Part shown: piece by piece, positions 22,254 through 32,530 of the stretch | Position numbering within the stretch: position 1 is the first letter of the stretch | Layout of the letters: each line of letters opens with the position of its first letter | NCBI GenBank assembly: GCA_020543525.1 | Contig: JAHYIO010000039.1 | Coordinates: 2,356,001 to 2,420,000 of the forward strand | Direction: 5' to 3' | DNA length: 64,000 nucleotides | Origin: Coriolopsis trogii | Taxonomy: Eukaryota > Basidiomycota > Agaricomycetes > Polyporales > Polyporaceae | Notes under the pieces: model-generated | Told to the model about the DNA's origin: nothing | The model's database searches: none | What the model saw: only the letters and a program-made list of their open reading frames with translations | Made by a program: the position numbers and the translations under genes

Positions 22254-23740
22254 GACTATGAAGGGCGCAGGACGGCTATCAGTATCAGGGTCAGACATTG
22301 ATGTCCCTGACAGCATGAGAATTTTTCGAGTGCCGTCTACAAGAACCTACCATGGCTGTGGATTCATGATGGTCAGTGGTCTGTTGCAGACGACATAGAC
22401 GCCCGATTTACAGACGGTTGAATGATCAGAGAGAGCCTTGCATGACAATCCGAAATTAGTAGTAGTCTTCCTCTGATGTAATTGTAGGGCACACCTAGCA
22501 ATCCATGTCGTTGATCAAACTGCGCCGGAGCAACTCCCCGTCCCATGACAAATTCGTATGCTTTCAAGGAACGGCGTGTCCGATCGACAGGCATGGGACA
22601 CCCTCTCTCGAACAGCATGAAGTCTGCCCTAAGGACTAATTGAAGGCAGTTCTTTAGATGTCTAACGACCAAGCAACCTGTCCACGGATCGTCAATATCA
22701 CCGACCTACGGTACTCTATTGCAACATGTCATACCTGTGCCATGCGTCTAACGGCTGTGCAAATTTGTTCCTCGGTTGACAGGCCCCAGCTTCTGCACGA
22801 TCCGACGATGCCGCAGACAGACACGTTGACGTCTCCATTATGGGGCGATGTGTCATTGCCTGTGATGCTGGAGGGCACTGCGGGCCAGACCACAGGGTTC
22901 AGCAGCTGAGACATCGTCCAGACGAGAAACATACCCTCTACGTCGGTCTTGCTAAGAGGATTCCTGTTAGCGTAATGGGCGAATCACGGTTGGTATTATG
23001 TCTCTCTCATGATCCATCATTCCACACGGGATTCGATAAGCTTCGATAACCACAACGAGACACCAGTTGCGTACCTTATGGCTGATAATCACTGACGTGC
23101 CTTCGGAGCGCTGTCTTCTATATCATTATAGCTTACTAGGGAAAGGAAGGAGGCTGAGGAAAAGGTTACGTCTAGCTAAACACGCTTCACTGTCTCGTTT
23201 TTTTGGACACGAAGGCAGAGTATTCGGCGAAAGCTGTGGGGCAGTGGTGCGTGCGTGAAAGCCGTATGAGTAACAGATAGAGCCAAAACTGCCATTGTTA
23301 CACACATAGTACAGAGGATAACCCATTTTGATGATGTATAATGACGAGATCCTGAGAATGATACGCCCTTTGCGCGACATAGGGTCTGGTAAAGTCAGTA
23401 AGTAGCATCCGGACAACTTCAACTATAGGCGCTAATGCAAGCGCTCCTGATGCCCCCACCCGGTCTGTAGCGTGCCGTGTGACGTCACGCGATCTCGTCA
23501 GCATTGCTCGCGCTGTCTGCTTCAATTGTCCGCAAGCACATCCCCATACCTCTATTGTACTCCTCGTGATTCCAGGCTCACAGCACCATCGAGCGGACTG
23601 TTGGCAATGTCTGTGCCGATAGCGAGTCCAGTTCTTCCGACGTACCCGCCAGCATGGAGGAGAGCTAGCAGCAGATTCTAAATGTTACGCAAGCCTCGGC
23701 ATGCAAAGAACCTGCGTAAGAAGAGCCGAAGGGGGTAGCA
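22254..23740. other. Intergenic, end of unit A
   Basis: Matches 43648-45200 in unit B in several places, including a minus-strand segment TRHATDRVGASGALALAPIV near 23420-23480 that corresponds to TRHAADRAGALGGPALAPIV near 45000-45060. Recognisable similarity ends at about 23690. No gene model. Confidence 0.5.
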
Positions 23741-23749
23741 AAGATCGCG

Positions 23750-24650
23750 TTGGCAGCCCCTCGGGGGATGGAATGCAACGCGTTCAGACAACATCATTTA
23801 AGACAGTGCGTCTTCTGATATGGTTGCTTCTCCATTCGAGGCCGTGGAGACTTCGCTCGAAGTCGCACAACTGCAGAACTTCCCATGCCCTCCCAACCCG
23901 AGGTTGTATCTACTGCCCCGGGGCTAGAATCTGAGCTGTAAACAGTCCAGGAGTCAAGTCCCGTCGTACCCAAAGTGACGCTCACTCTTGCAAAGGAGGA
24001 GCCCGTAGTGGTGGATTTCCGAGCTATCATCGAGCAACATGACCCTGCAGCACAGTCGGGAGAGACAGGTCGCGTTGTGTCCCCGAAATAGCCCTGGAAA
24101 CTCTCGCAGCCCTTGACGCGGTGGCTGAGCAACCGCAGAGTCCTATACTATACAAGACATGCTCGATCAGCTCCTCCAGCAGCTGGATATTCTTGTTGTC
24201 GCGACGCCTATGTCACCTTGTCCCAACAGGCCCGGAACTTCCTTTCCTCAGAAAATCGAGGCGGCAACACCTAAGAAGGCTGAGAAGATGACGAATGCGA
24301 AGTCCTTAGAGACCTCCGAGAAGGCATCCGCGCCCATTGTCGATACTCCGCCATCGAGTCAGTTCTTGTCGCCTGATGGTGCCTCTACTTACTCTCCCGA
24401 GGGTGCAATCGCGGAGCCGCGCTCTTCTTTCAGCGAAATCTATTTGGCCTACCCCTCTGCGACCCCTGCTGTCTCTTTCGGAGACTCACCCCTCGCCATA
24501 TCCAAAGCCCCAGTCTCTCCCGCAGCCTCCAATCCGCACAGTCGGCTGTAGTCCAGCCACATCCTTACCCGCGGCTACCGCGACAACTTCACAAGGGCGT
24601 TCAGAGAGCGCAAGGGCAGGATGATGATGCAGGCCACTGCTATCAACATC
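23750..24650 (+). pseudogene. Unrecognised decayed coding segment
   Basis: Plus-strand frames change several times. About 23835-23930 reads EAVETSLEVAQLQ, about 23960-24090 reads VPKVTLTLAKEEPVVVDF in another frame, then 24159-24551 is open for 130 residues (Lys/Glu-rich start, then Pro/Ser-rich). The segment is unique in the window and lies between the two duplicated units. No domain is recognised. It might be exons of one gene with unrecognised introns rather than a pseudogene. Confidence 0.3.
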
Positions 24651-24829
24651 ACTCGCTTACTCTCACATCCCCCTTCCTGTCATTATCTTCCGCTATCTAC
24701 CCTTCTCGTATCCTGCCGCCTGGATGCAAAGCTTGAGTGGCGGAGCGGCAGTAACTCACGCTCTATATGCTCTCACTCGCCCATTGTGCCGCGTACGTGA
24801 GACCGTCCTGAACATGTCTCACATTCGTC

Positions 24830-25435
24830 ACACCTCGCGCAAATCCTCGTCTTCCTCGACGCGCTCAACATCAGCATTAGGTCGATTTGAGTGCATTCCA
24901 GCATGCATCCGACAACTTTGCGGTAAGTCTCGGTGTTGCTTCCATGACACCACGCCCACGTCTCACGCTGCTCGGCGGTGTAGTAGCACCAGGCGCCCGC
25001 CGAGAGAGTAAGACTGTCTGCGGGGTACCCTGCCTTCTTCGCCCGGACATGGAGACGACGACCGGCATCAGGCTCTCCACCATTAGCTCGAGTGACCTTG
25101 ATGTAGCCCTGGCGTCAATCCTCCATGCCCACGATCTCCGGCCACCACGCCATAACGGAGAAGTCGGTCTCGCAGGTGGCTACAATCCCGCGGAGATTGG
25201 TTACCCGACCCATCTCGCGGAGGACCTAGATCGAGTCACCTACATGTTGGAGCACCTGGTGTGCATGCACGACATCGAAGGAAACGGAAGGGCGAGGGCA
25301 TCGCCAGGTCTGAAAGTGAGATTGGTCGCACCGCGCTCGGTGGCGTTCTTTTGGGCTGTCTGGCGTAGGCCGGGGACGTCGAGCCCGGTGACGTGACCCT
25401 CCAGGACGTAGTTTATGGCCTACATTGCAGCTCTT
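24830..25435 (-). pseudogene. Decayed class I SAM-dependent methyltransferase
   Basis: Read right to left on the minus strand: YVLEGHVTGLDV (motif II region), NLTFRPGDALALPFP (acidic-loop/motif III region), VSFDVVHAHQVLQHVGD (motif IV) and VLREMGRV, then WWPEIVGMED, GGEPDAGRRLHV and AGYPADSLTLSAGAWCYYT. This order is that of UbiE/Methyltransf_11-type enzymes. The glycine-rich motif I and everything before it are missing. There is a frame change before motif IV, a TAG where CAG is expected (VGDSI-stop-VLREM) and a TGA where TGG is expected (GMED-stop-RQGY). Truncated and dead. No copy exists beside unit A. Confidence 0.7.
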
Positions 25436-25559
25436 CCGGGCGTCCGTGGTCGGCACCGAAGCGCAGCACGAAGTTTTTTCATCAGAATCTCGTCGCGTTT
25501 GTTTTTTCGTTGACGAAGGGCCAGACCTAGGAGACAAAAACAGGCAGCAGAGGAGAGGA

Positions 25560-25957
25560 AGTGGACGTTTACGAGCGCGTCACCCGCGGCCTGGCGCATC
25601 TCCAACTCCTACGCGGCGCTACACTGCCTCTTTGACGCGGTCGTGATTGTGACAATGTTCGTGCTCGAGGTAGTCCTCCCGGAGAGGAATTCGTGTCGCT
25701 CCTGATTATCCTCCATTCCTGGCGGCTCGTGAAGCTAGCGCAAGGTGAGTGCTATCGTTTCGTGGCCGCGGTCATCCAAGGTAGAGTTTGGCTGCGCAAA
25801 GAATTTACACGGACGGGCACTGCTGTCCTAAGAGACGACTTGCTAACCATCGTGCCAGGTATTGCGGTCAGCGCGCGTGAACTCGAGCACGAGCAAGTCC
25901 AAGACTCTGGCGGAGACCCGGGTCGTCCCGGCCCGCTCCGGCTGACGTCGCCGTGAG
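25560..25957 (+). pseudogene. Remnant of a voltage-gated proton-channel-like gene (copy B)
   Basis: The reading includes LFDAVVIVTMFVLEVVL (S3, with the Phe-Asp start and the Leu-Glu acidic position) and, after a frame change at about 25695, SLLIILHSWRLVKLAQ (S4; the first Arg of the usual LRLWR has become His-Ser). An intron follows at about 25746-25857 (GTGAGT, branch-like gctaac, CCAG), and then GIAVSARELEHEQVQ, the start of the C-terminal helix, to a TGA at about 25955. S1 and S2 are missing or unrecognisable. Human and fungal Hv1 channels have this S3-S4-helix order. The frame change and missing sensor half make it a remnant, but the splice sites are still good. Confidence 0.65.
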
Positions 25958-25959
25958 CG

Positions 25960-27055
25960 CGCGACTTGCGTTGGCTGCGTGAGTGGGCGTGTTAGCATAC
26001 TACCGCGACTACCATCGCCTTGGACAAGTCCCGTTTCATACACGTGATTCAACGTCACCCATCTCAAACTCATCAATGAGGAGGCCATATAAGCAAGCTG
26101 ACCTCGACCTCGATCCCAGGTCCACTGGCCCGGCTTCAGCTTACAATTGTGAGTCCCGAGTGTCTATCTATGATCAAACTATTGGACGACGAGTAGTCCT
26201 GTTAGTTCAGGATTCCCTCGCTCTCCGAGAATCACCGACAGTGCGGATATTGTTTAGGGCAGGATATGCTCGGAGACATGACTTCTCATGAGCCGCGTGA
26301 CAAGTGGGTCAAGCAACGCCGGTGACAGGATTGTACTTGTGAGCTTGCAGGGGACCACAACTATCAGTCGTGAGTTTACTCCAGACCTCGATAGTATACT
26401 ATGCGCGTACAGGTCACGTTCCCTGGGATGTGCTAACAAATATTATCGACTCTCAGCTGATCCGCCTTGCGCCGAGAACCATCTCATGCGCTGTCTACGT
26501 ATGCAATTACCCCACAGCACTTGCGAACCTTTATAAGGGACAATTCAATGGCTTCTATCATCATCCTTCGATATCCCTACGCAGTCCATGTGCATGGTCG
26601 GCCAGGCATGGGCAGGTCTTTGGCCCGCGCATCGAAACCACAACGCGAATCGGTCCTGTGGGTCCGTGAGTCATAGGTAATCGTATGAAGGCGCGTATAT
26701 ATGGTTGCATCTTCGCAGAGCCTCTCTGGCATTTAATTAATCTCGGTGCACCAAACGCTCTCACCTGCAAGTACATCGGAACGTAGCAGTCTATTGAAAT
26801 GCTCTTCAGCAACACGGGCTCGAATGGGTACTACAGCCTGTCAAAGCACTCTTAAGCGACCCACGCGAAGCCGAATTGATACTCCCGACGCATGCTCCTC
26901 AGTCAAACGCCGATGTCCGAAGAGTTTTGGTCATGGGAGGGCTGAAAATTGTCCAGATATGGGCTTAGCCCCGAGCCGCTGTCTGCCCACAATGCAGACA
27001 ACTCAATCATGTCTGACACTGAGCCTCTAAGAACGGCCGGATCAGACGTCGACTA
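25960..27055. other. Intergenic, no gene seen
   Basis: Collinear with 2163-3540. Only short ORFs without counterpart. Confidence 0.55.
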
Positions 27056-27060
27056 GGGAA

Positions 27061-27068
27061 TATAAAAG
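27061..27068 (+). promoter_or_regulatory. TATA box of SSP1B
   Basis: Perfect tataaaag 154 bp before the SSP1B start codon. Confidence 0.65.
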
Positions 27069-27214
27069 GAGAGCTCTTATGCCCTTCATGTCTACTCACC
27101 AACCACCCAGAACTCGTTCTTCGAGTACGTCTCCCTCTCTATCGTTACCATTGTGCACCGGGTGTACAGTCATCACTCATTGCTGCCCACAGAACACCAA
27201 AGTCAACCATCATC

Positions 27215-27547
27215 ATGCAGTTCATCACGGTGTCCCTCGTCCTTGCCGCCCTTGGGGCTGGAGCCACCGCTTGCACCTGCCAGCACAACAACGACGCCGG
27301 CCGCTGGGTCGACGTGAACTCCCCCGCCGCCGCCGCCGCTCCCCTCATCAACGCCAACGGCGGGTGCTACACCGCTACGGGCCAGGGTGTCATGTGCGTC
27401 AGCTTCACGAACGTCGACCAGGCTGTCAAGGACTGCCTCGCTCAGGAGGCGGCCAATGACCAGAGCTTCCACGGCGACTGGTTCCTTTGGAGCGCTATCA
27501 GCTGCCAGGACGGCAATGCGCACGGTTCGATCACCATCACTGCTTGA
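27215..27547 (+). CDS. Small secreted cysteine-rich protein SSP1B
   Basis: A 110-residue intronless protein with the same features as SSP1A: signal peptide of about 19 residues (MQFITVSLVLAALGAGATA), then a mature part with cysteines 20, 22, 51, 61, 74 and 97. Compared with SSP1A the mature part changes only at two positions (Ser for Thr93, Ser for Asn96). That is far less than the flanking DNA has diverged, which points to purifying selection or gene conversion. It converges on T1B with a gap of about 325 bp, as its twin does on T1A. Likely secreted; activity unknown. Confidence 0.9.
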   Translation: MQFITVSLVLAALGAGATACTCQHNNDAGRWVDVNSPAAAAAPLINANGGCYTATGQGVMCVSFTNVDQAVKDCLAQEAANDQSFHGDWFLWSAISCQDGNAHGSITITA

Positions 27548-27871
27548 AGGAGTGGGGAGATTCGGATGGGAGCGATTGGTTGATGAATTGTTGTCTCATC
27601 GTTCATGGAGTGGTCGATACGACCCAGCTACTGTCCCCGAGCACCATTTCCCCTGTAGACGACAGTAGCCCTCTATCCCCCGCTGTATGAAGTGTCCGCT
27701 TATGCACTCTCTTGTGTGTCTCCGTTTACGAGGAGTCTAATATATCGGAACGAACTTGATCGCGTACAGCGGTTCAATGGAAGGATATTGCCTCATGCGG
27801 CCCGTCACGTCTAGCGAAGGCCGACCTGACTAGTATCGACCGTTACTGGAGTCCAAGGCGCAACAGACAGC

Positions 27872-29242
27872 TCATCCGGTGCCCGAACAGGCTGTCCTGT
27901 AGGATGGCGGAAGGGTAGAGACCATACTCTCCCTCTCAGCCATGCCGCTCCACCCGTACGTGCCCTGTCCTCCCTCGAGCTGCGGTAACCGTGTACCTGA
28001 ACGCACACCCGCATCCTGGGATCTCCGCTGCACATAATCCGAGGTGGACGATGCTCCAAGGTCGCTATTGGGTACACCAAGTCAGAACGCTGCTCTTGAT
28101 GCGTACACTCGAACGTACCTGTGCATCCCTGATAGATGCGGGAAAATGGGCATGGATGCAGACGAAGAATAGATTGAGGCGCCACGGGAGGTCGACAGGG
28201 ACGGCCGCTGTCCATATTCGTTCCACCCATTCAAATTGGACGCTCCGCTGATAGCTGCAAGTGTACTCAGTGTAGTCTTGGACTGTGACTAGATGAATAC
28301 ACGGGATGCGTACTGGGAGCATGAAGTCCCAGGTACCTCCGCTGAGCTGCTTCGACGCGGATCGCTCGGGCCGATCGCTGCCGTCTCTTGAGACAGACGA
28401 CCGCCGCAGACAATGCGAGTAACAACACGAGGACTCCGCAGACCAGCCCGACAACGGTTCCAAGTCGCTTTGCATGTGCGGGGCCGGAAATTACAGCTGA
28501 TGAGGCGTGTGTATCAGCATATCTGCGTGCGGGCAAGACATGTACAAGGAAAGATACCTGTAGGGGGTACTGGATATACTGACGTGGTCCCTGTGGTCGT
28601 CGGGACGCTGGTGGGCGTGTAGGTGGGTTTCAATTCAGACAGAGACAGAGATGGCGATTGAGACATATATGAGCGCTGATGGGATTCAACGAGTGGCGCA
28701 AGAGAACGTTCGGATGGTGACGGAAAGAACCTCGAGTTGAACCCGGTCGAGGATGCCATGATAGTGATTATAACATAGGATGTGGAGGGTGATACCGTCG
28801 GCGATGGTGCTGGACTAGTCGACAGCTCAGGAATTTTGTCTTGAATCTCGAACGATCCTAGAGATAAGATATCACCCATATTTGTCACGACGAGGGTATG
28901 GGTACCAGGATGCAGATCGTCTGATGCAAACAAGAGAGCGTGATCGTCCTGAACATGTGTGTGGGTTGTATCGTTTGTGTAGGTTCCGGCCACCTGATTG
29001 TCAATGGTATACGTAGATTTGCGGAATGAAGCTTCCGCAATGGGGCCGAACACCCGAACCCGAGTTCCTGCGATAATTAGTAGTCAGTGAAAGCGAGACG
29101 GAAGACTATACGCTGCCTCACCATTGAAGCTCAGGACCGCAAAATCATTCTTTGTCCAAGTAGCCCTGTGACCGAATGTTATATTCCAGCCCTTGCTGTA
29201 TTCGATCTCCTGGTCTAGAGAGTCGATAACGTGCGTCGTCAT
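27872..29242 (-). CDS. T1B, single-span membrane protein with PPSY tail
   Basis: Exons 29122-29242, 28558-29067, 28337-28496, 28119-28247 and 27872-28064 join to 370 residues in frame. The N-terminal domain runs MTTHVIDSLDQEIEYSKGW, FAVLSFNG, then TRVRVFGP, STYTIDN, HTLVVTNMGDILSL; no signal peptide precedes it. A Ser/Thr/Pro stalk ends at YPVPPT. The span is GTVVGLVCGVLVLLLALSA, followed by KRRQRSARAIR. The tail has RRSQDAGVRSG and ERESMVSTLPPSYR, a PPxY motif. All introns are 54-65 bp except one of 89 bp. The start is shared with T1A and places the first intron at the usual Phe-x-Gly end of exon 1. Probably a plasma-membrane protein of unknown ligand; this is the working copy of T1. Confidence 0.85.
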
Positions 29243-32200
29243 AGGGGTGGAAGAAGAGGGATACGGTACTAACAGGGAGACATCGAACAGCCTACTGGGT
29301 TCAAATAGTGGAAATGAGTCAATACCAAAATGCCATAGCGCTAATTGTCAGCTGTCACTTGCTCGGTTGTCCAATCGCAGCGCGCAGGTGTAGAGGTTCA
29401 ATGTGCACATCGGCGTCCCTGCATGTAAAGCAGACGTCATCAATCATTCGAAAGCTCATTGCGACACTGAGTACTCCCTGTTGCACGTATGACAGGTCAT
29501 CCGCTCGTTGTGAGCGACGTTTGACTCTGATGCCTATATTGTGTGATGATGTAGTGGTAGGGAGAGAAACGGCCGGGGCGTCAATGTAAGGTACGTTGGC
29601 AGATGGTCCTTAAGTTCTGTCCTTACCGCAGACGACCACGCCGACGTCTGTCAACGACGTTATGACCGCCACCAGCAAAGATCTGGCATACGCACGTGCA
29701 TGTAAGACAGTGTTGGGCTCAAGCGGGCACAGAGGTTACCAATGAGGTGGACTGGTGTCGAAGCCAATGATGGGCGCTTCGACTCTTCCCGGGCGTCCAT
29801 CCAGGCGGGGTCTATCGAAGCTCGTCCTTCATAGTGTGTTAGGCAGGCAGCTCTCTCATTCAGACAGGAGTCGTCGACTTGTGGGATGCGGGTTCCCGAG
29901 CCTGTGAACAATTCATGGAATCAGTCCCAGTGGGGATGCAGTACGAATGCCTCCCTACCGGTGACAGCGAGTGCCGCAGATTCGCCTCTTGTGCATGGTT
30001 CCACAGAACTTCAACGAGGACACGAGGCAGCCGCTCTTCGGATTTTCCGTGAGCGCAATCGACATCTGCCACGAGTCGTGTCCGACACTGCTTCGGAAGA
30101 ATCCCTGAGCCCCGTACATCATCTTGCCGGATGTTGTACAATCATAGCATGACAGAGTTCAGGTTTAGGCGATCGGTGGAGTAGCGTTACTGTCGAGAGA
30201 GGTGAGTTCCATTGCGTTCAACGCGATCTCATGCAGGAGAGGTAAACGGGCGGCGGTGCGGTCCGAGCGCTCGGGCCGAATTGTACAAACAGAGGCGTAC
30301 GCTCGCATGGCGTCACGAAGCTCTGGACATATGGGGCGCAAAGTCCTCAGAATGCGGGGTATGAGCGCATTGCGTGATGAACGAAAGTCGGATGGGCAGC
30401 GGGAATTGCTGCGCAAGCGCCGAAGGCAGACGCTCGTACCTCGCAGAGAACTGATCTAGTGCATCGTCAGATTGCTTTGATATCCGTGCCACACAGGAGG
30501 AGCTCGGCCGGAACTCTGCATTGTGCGAGTTGCTGTACAACGTGACGCGAGAGACAAAGCATGGAGCGTTACTTGCCCAGAGCCTAGGACGACGACATTG
30601 ACACTGACCACCGCGCAACCCTCCACCCCATTCACGCAGATACCGACGGCGGTCACCGCGCAGTTGCTGTCGTACTCTGTCGCGTTTGTTGCGTTGCTCA
30701 TTGAGCCGCCCTAGAAGCGCACGATCCCGACCCGCCTACGCCGCACGCGCCAGACCTCCGTCCCACCGCGCTGCTCTCGGCCCATAGCGCGGAGCTGGTC
30801 AAGAACCTGGAGATGCGTGAGGCAATCTCCGTCAAGGCGGACGAGGCGTGAAAGCGAGTTGCGGTCCAGAAGTGTGAGGAGAAGCGGGAGGCGAGGTGAC
30901 AGGCATTGAAGGAGCGGTCGATCTCGGGCTCGAGCGCGGGTGGGTCGTGCGTGAGCTCCTATACCAGGGCAAGCGACATTCGACGTGGTCTCGTACCCCG
31001 ACGTACGAGACTACATTCGTCAACAGTGCGACGCGTCAGGCTTGAGGTTCGGTGCGAAGACCCCCGAGATTGATCATGCAGCCCAAGGTGGCCCACCTCC
31101 AGAGGACAATGAACAGAATACTGCAAGATCAGACTCGGAATACATTGGACGCGGGTGCGGCGATTCACGAGAGGGTGGGTATGAAGCTGGGATGGGTCGC
31201 AAGGCAAAACCGCACACCACGTGAGTGGTCCCCGGCGAACGGGGAGTATTCGAGGGAGCTGGAGGGCTGCGCGCGCCCGCTTGATTTGCGGCCGAGCTCC
31301 CGACGGCGCATCTCCGAGGCGGGAGAGCGTTTCTATCTGACCCAGCGATGCTACGCCTATCACCTCCCGCTGAGGCGCCACAGCGCACATGACCATGGAC
31401 GAGGGGATATCGACCACCAGTTCCCGATGGATTACAGAACACAATCAAGTGGTACCAGGTTTACACTTCACAGCGGCTCGTCTCTGCGTGCTCCGCACTC
31501 GGGCTGGCGTCGGACCCGTGCGTGTTCTCGGAGAACGGAGAATGAGACCGGAAAGGGCGAGCTCCCATGCAACTCAAGAGGCTCAAGAGGGTCCCGGACG
31601 CGTTCTGCGCACCCGCGCACGTCGTGAGCTGGGAGGCGATGTGTGGACCAGAATCTCCGATGGGACTGAAGTGTGCTGACCTATGGATTGCGCTGCCTGG
31701 GCCGGAAGTCCGTTCGAACGCAGAGGAGCGTGATCGTGGGGGGCTTCATCCATGACGTGACAGACTCCGTGAACAAGCATCCAGGACAGCAAAGGCGACT
31801 CGTCAGCCAGACGGACAGACAAGGATGCCCCTGCGGCCTCCCGCGGGGACGTACAGGAGCACTCGGACGCCCTGCGAGCAAGGGCGAGCGTTGAGACCCT
31901 TTCTCCCTTGACCAACTGGCAACGGAGCGAGTGGGAGCGAGTAGGAGCTCTCCGCGGGGTATTCGAGCGTGTCAAGGTCATATCCGCAGCCAAACAACAG
32001 CGCGTGGTCCAACGCGCGGCTTAATAGGTGAGAACGTCGCTGTGGTGATGGGACGGTGACGAACAGGCGGACATCGCTGCCAGACTGCGGGATAGACGAA
32101 GGCAGAGTGGAGGTAGCTTTTCGCGCCAATGTCTTGCGAATCGCGGCGCTGGGCTGGCGACGAAACAAGGATCGGCTGCAGACAGATCTGATAACTCCGA

Positions 32201-32320
32201 GTGGCAATGATAAGTGATGGTGTCGCGAAAGGACTCCTCTGCGTCGAACGGATGCCTCAGGAATGTCGCCCAGGGCGTCCTCTCAATATCTACGGCAGTG
32301 CGGCGGGGTGAGAGTCTCCC
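29243..32320. other. Eroded stretch collinear with 5784-9320
   Basis: It lacks the foldback element. About 30500-31000 is special to this copy: the plus strand reads SAELVKNLEMREAISVKADEA, then TGA, KRVAVQKCEEKREAR, then TGA, QALKERS, a helical charged segment whose two in-frame TGA codons could each be a mutated Trp or Arg codon. It looks like a dead coiled-coil-type exon of unknown gene. Remaining parts match the eroded plus-strand gene noted in unit A (DHQFPMDY near 31420, PMDCAAWAGS near 31680). Confidence 0.45.
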
Positions 32321-32530
32321 CGTCATTCATAGCAGGCAGTAGCCTACGAAGTTGCAACTCCGGGGAGGTATAGCCAACGGGAGAAAGCGTGATGGTCTTG
32401 CTATACCGCGAGAAGTGTTCATGGCGCCCGGTCGAAGCGACAACTCGTCCGGCGCAAGGCGCACGTTAGCGACCAGCGTCGTCCATGAGGTTGAGCGGAG
32501 GGCCCTGGATCTTGCGACCACGACGAGCCG
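32320..32530 (-). pseudogene. T0B, remnant of a membrane-family tail
   Basis: Counterpart of T0A. About 430 bp present in unit A are missing after 32487, and the tail motif survives only as a frame-broken LSPVGYTSPELQL near 32340-32380. No span or ectodomain is present. Confidence 0.45.

Larger units (their letters stand above)
1690..23690. repeat. Unit A of a ~20-22 kb direct tandem duplication
   Basis: Gene order and many non-coding stretches recur in unit B at about 25500-45200: proton-channel remnant, SSP1, T1, T0 remnant, the CATAGGGCCATGG repeat cluster, SSP2, T2, T3, T4, and a shared stretch ending in related sequence near 23.5 and 45.05 kb. Unit A is longer mainly through the insertions at 6679-7596, 9540-9970 and 16822-17774. 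Boundaries are estimates from where recognisable similarity begins and ends. No duplication-wide percent identity could be computed. Confidence 0.85.
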
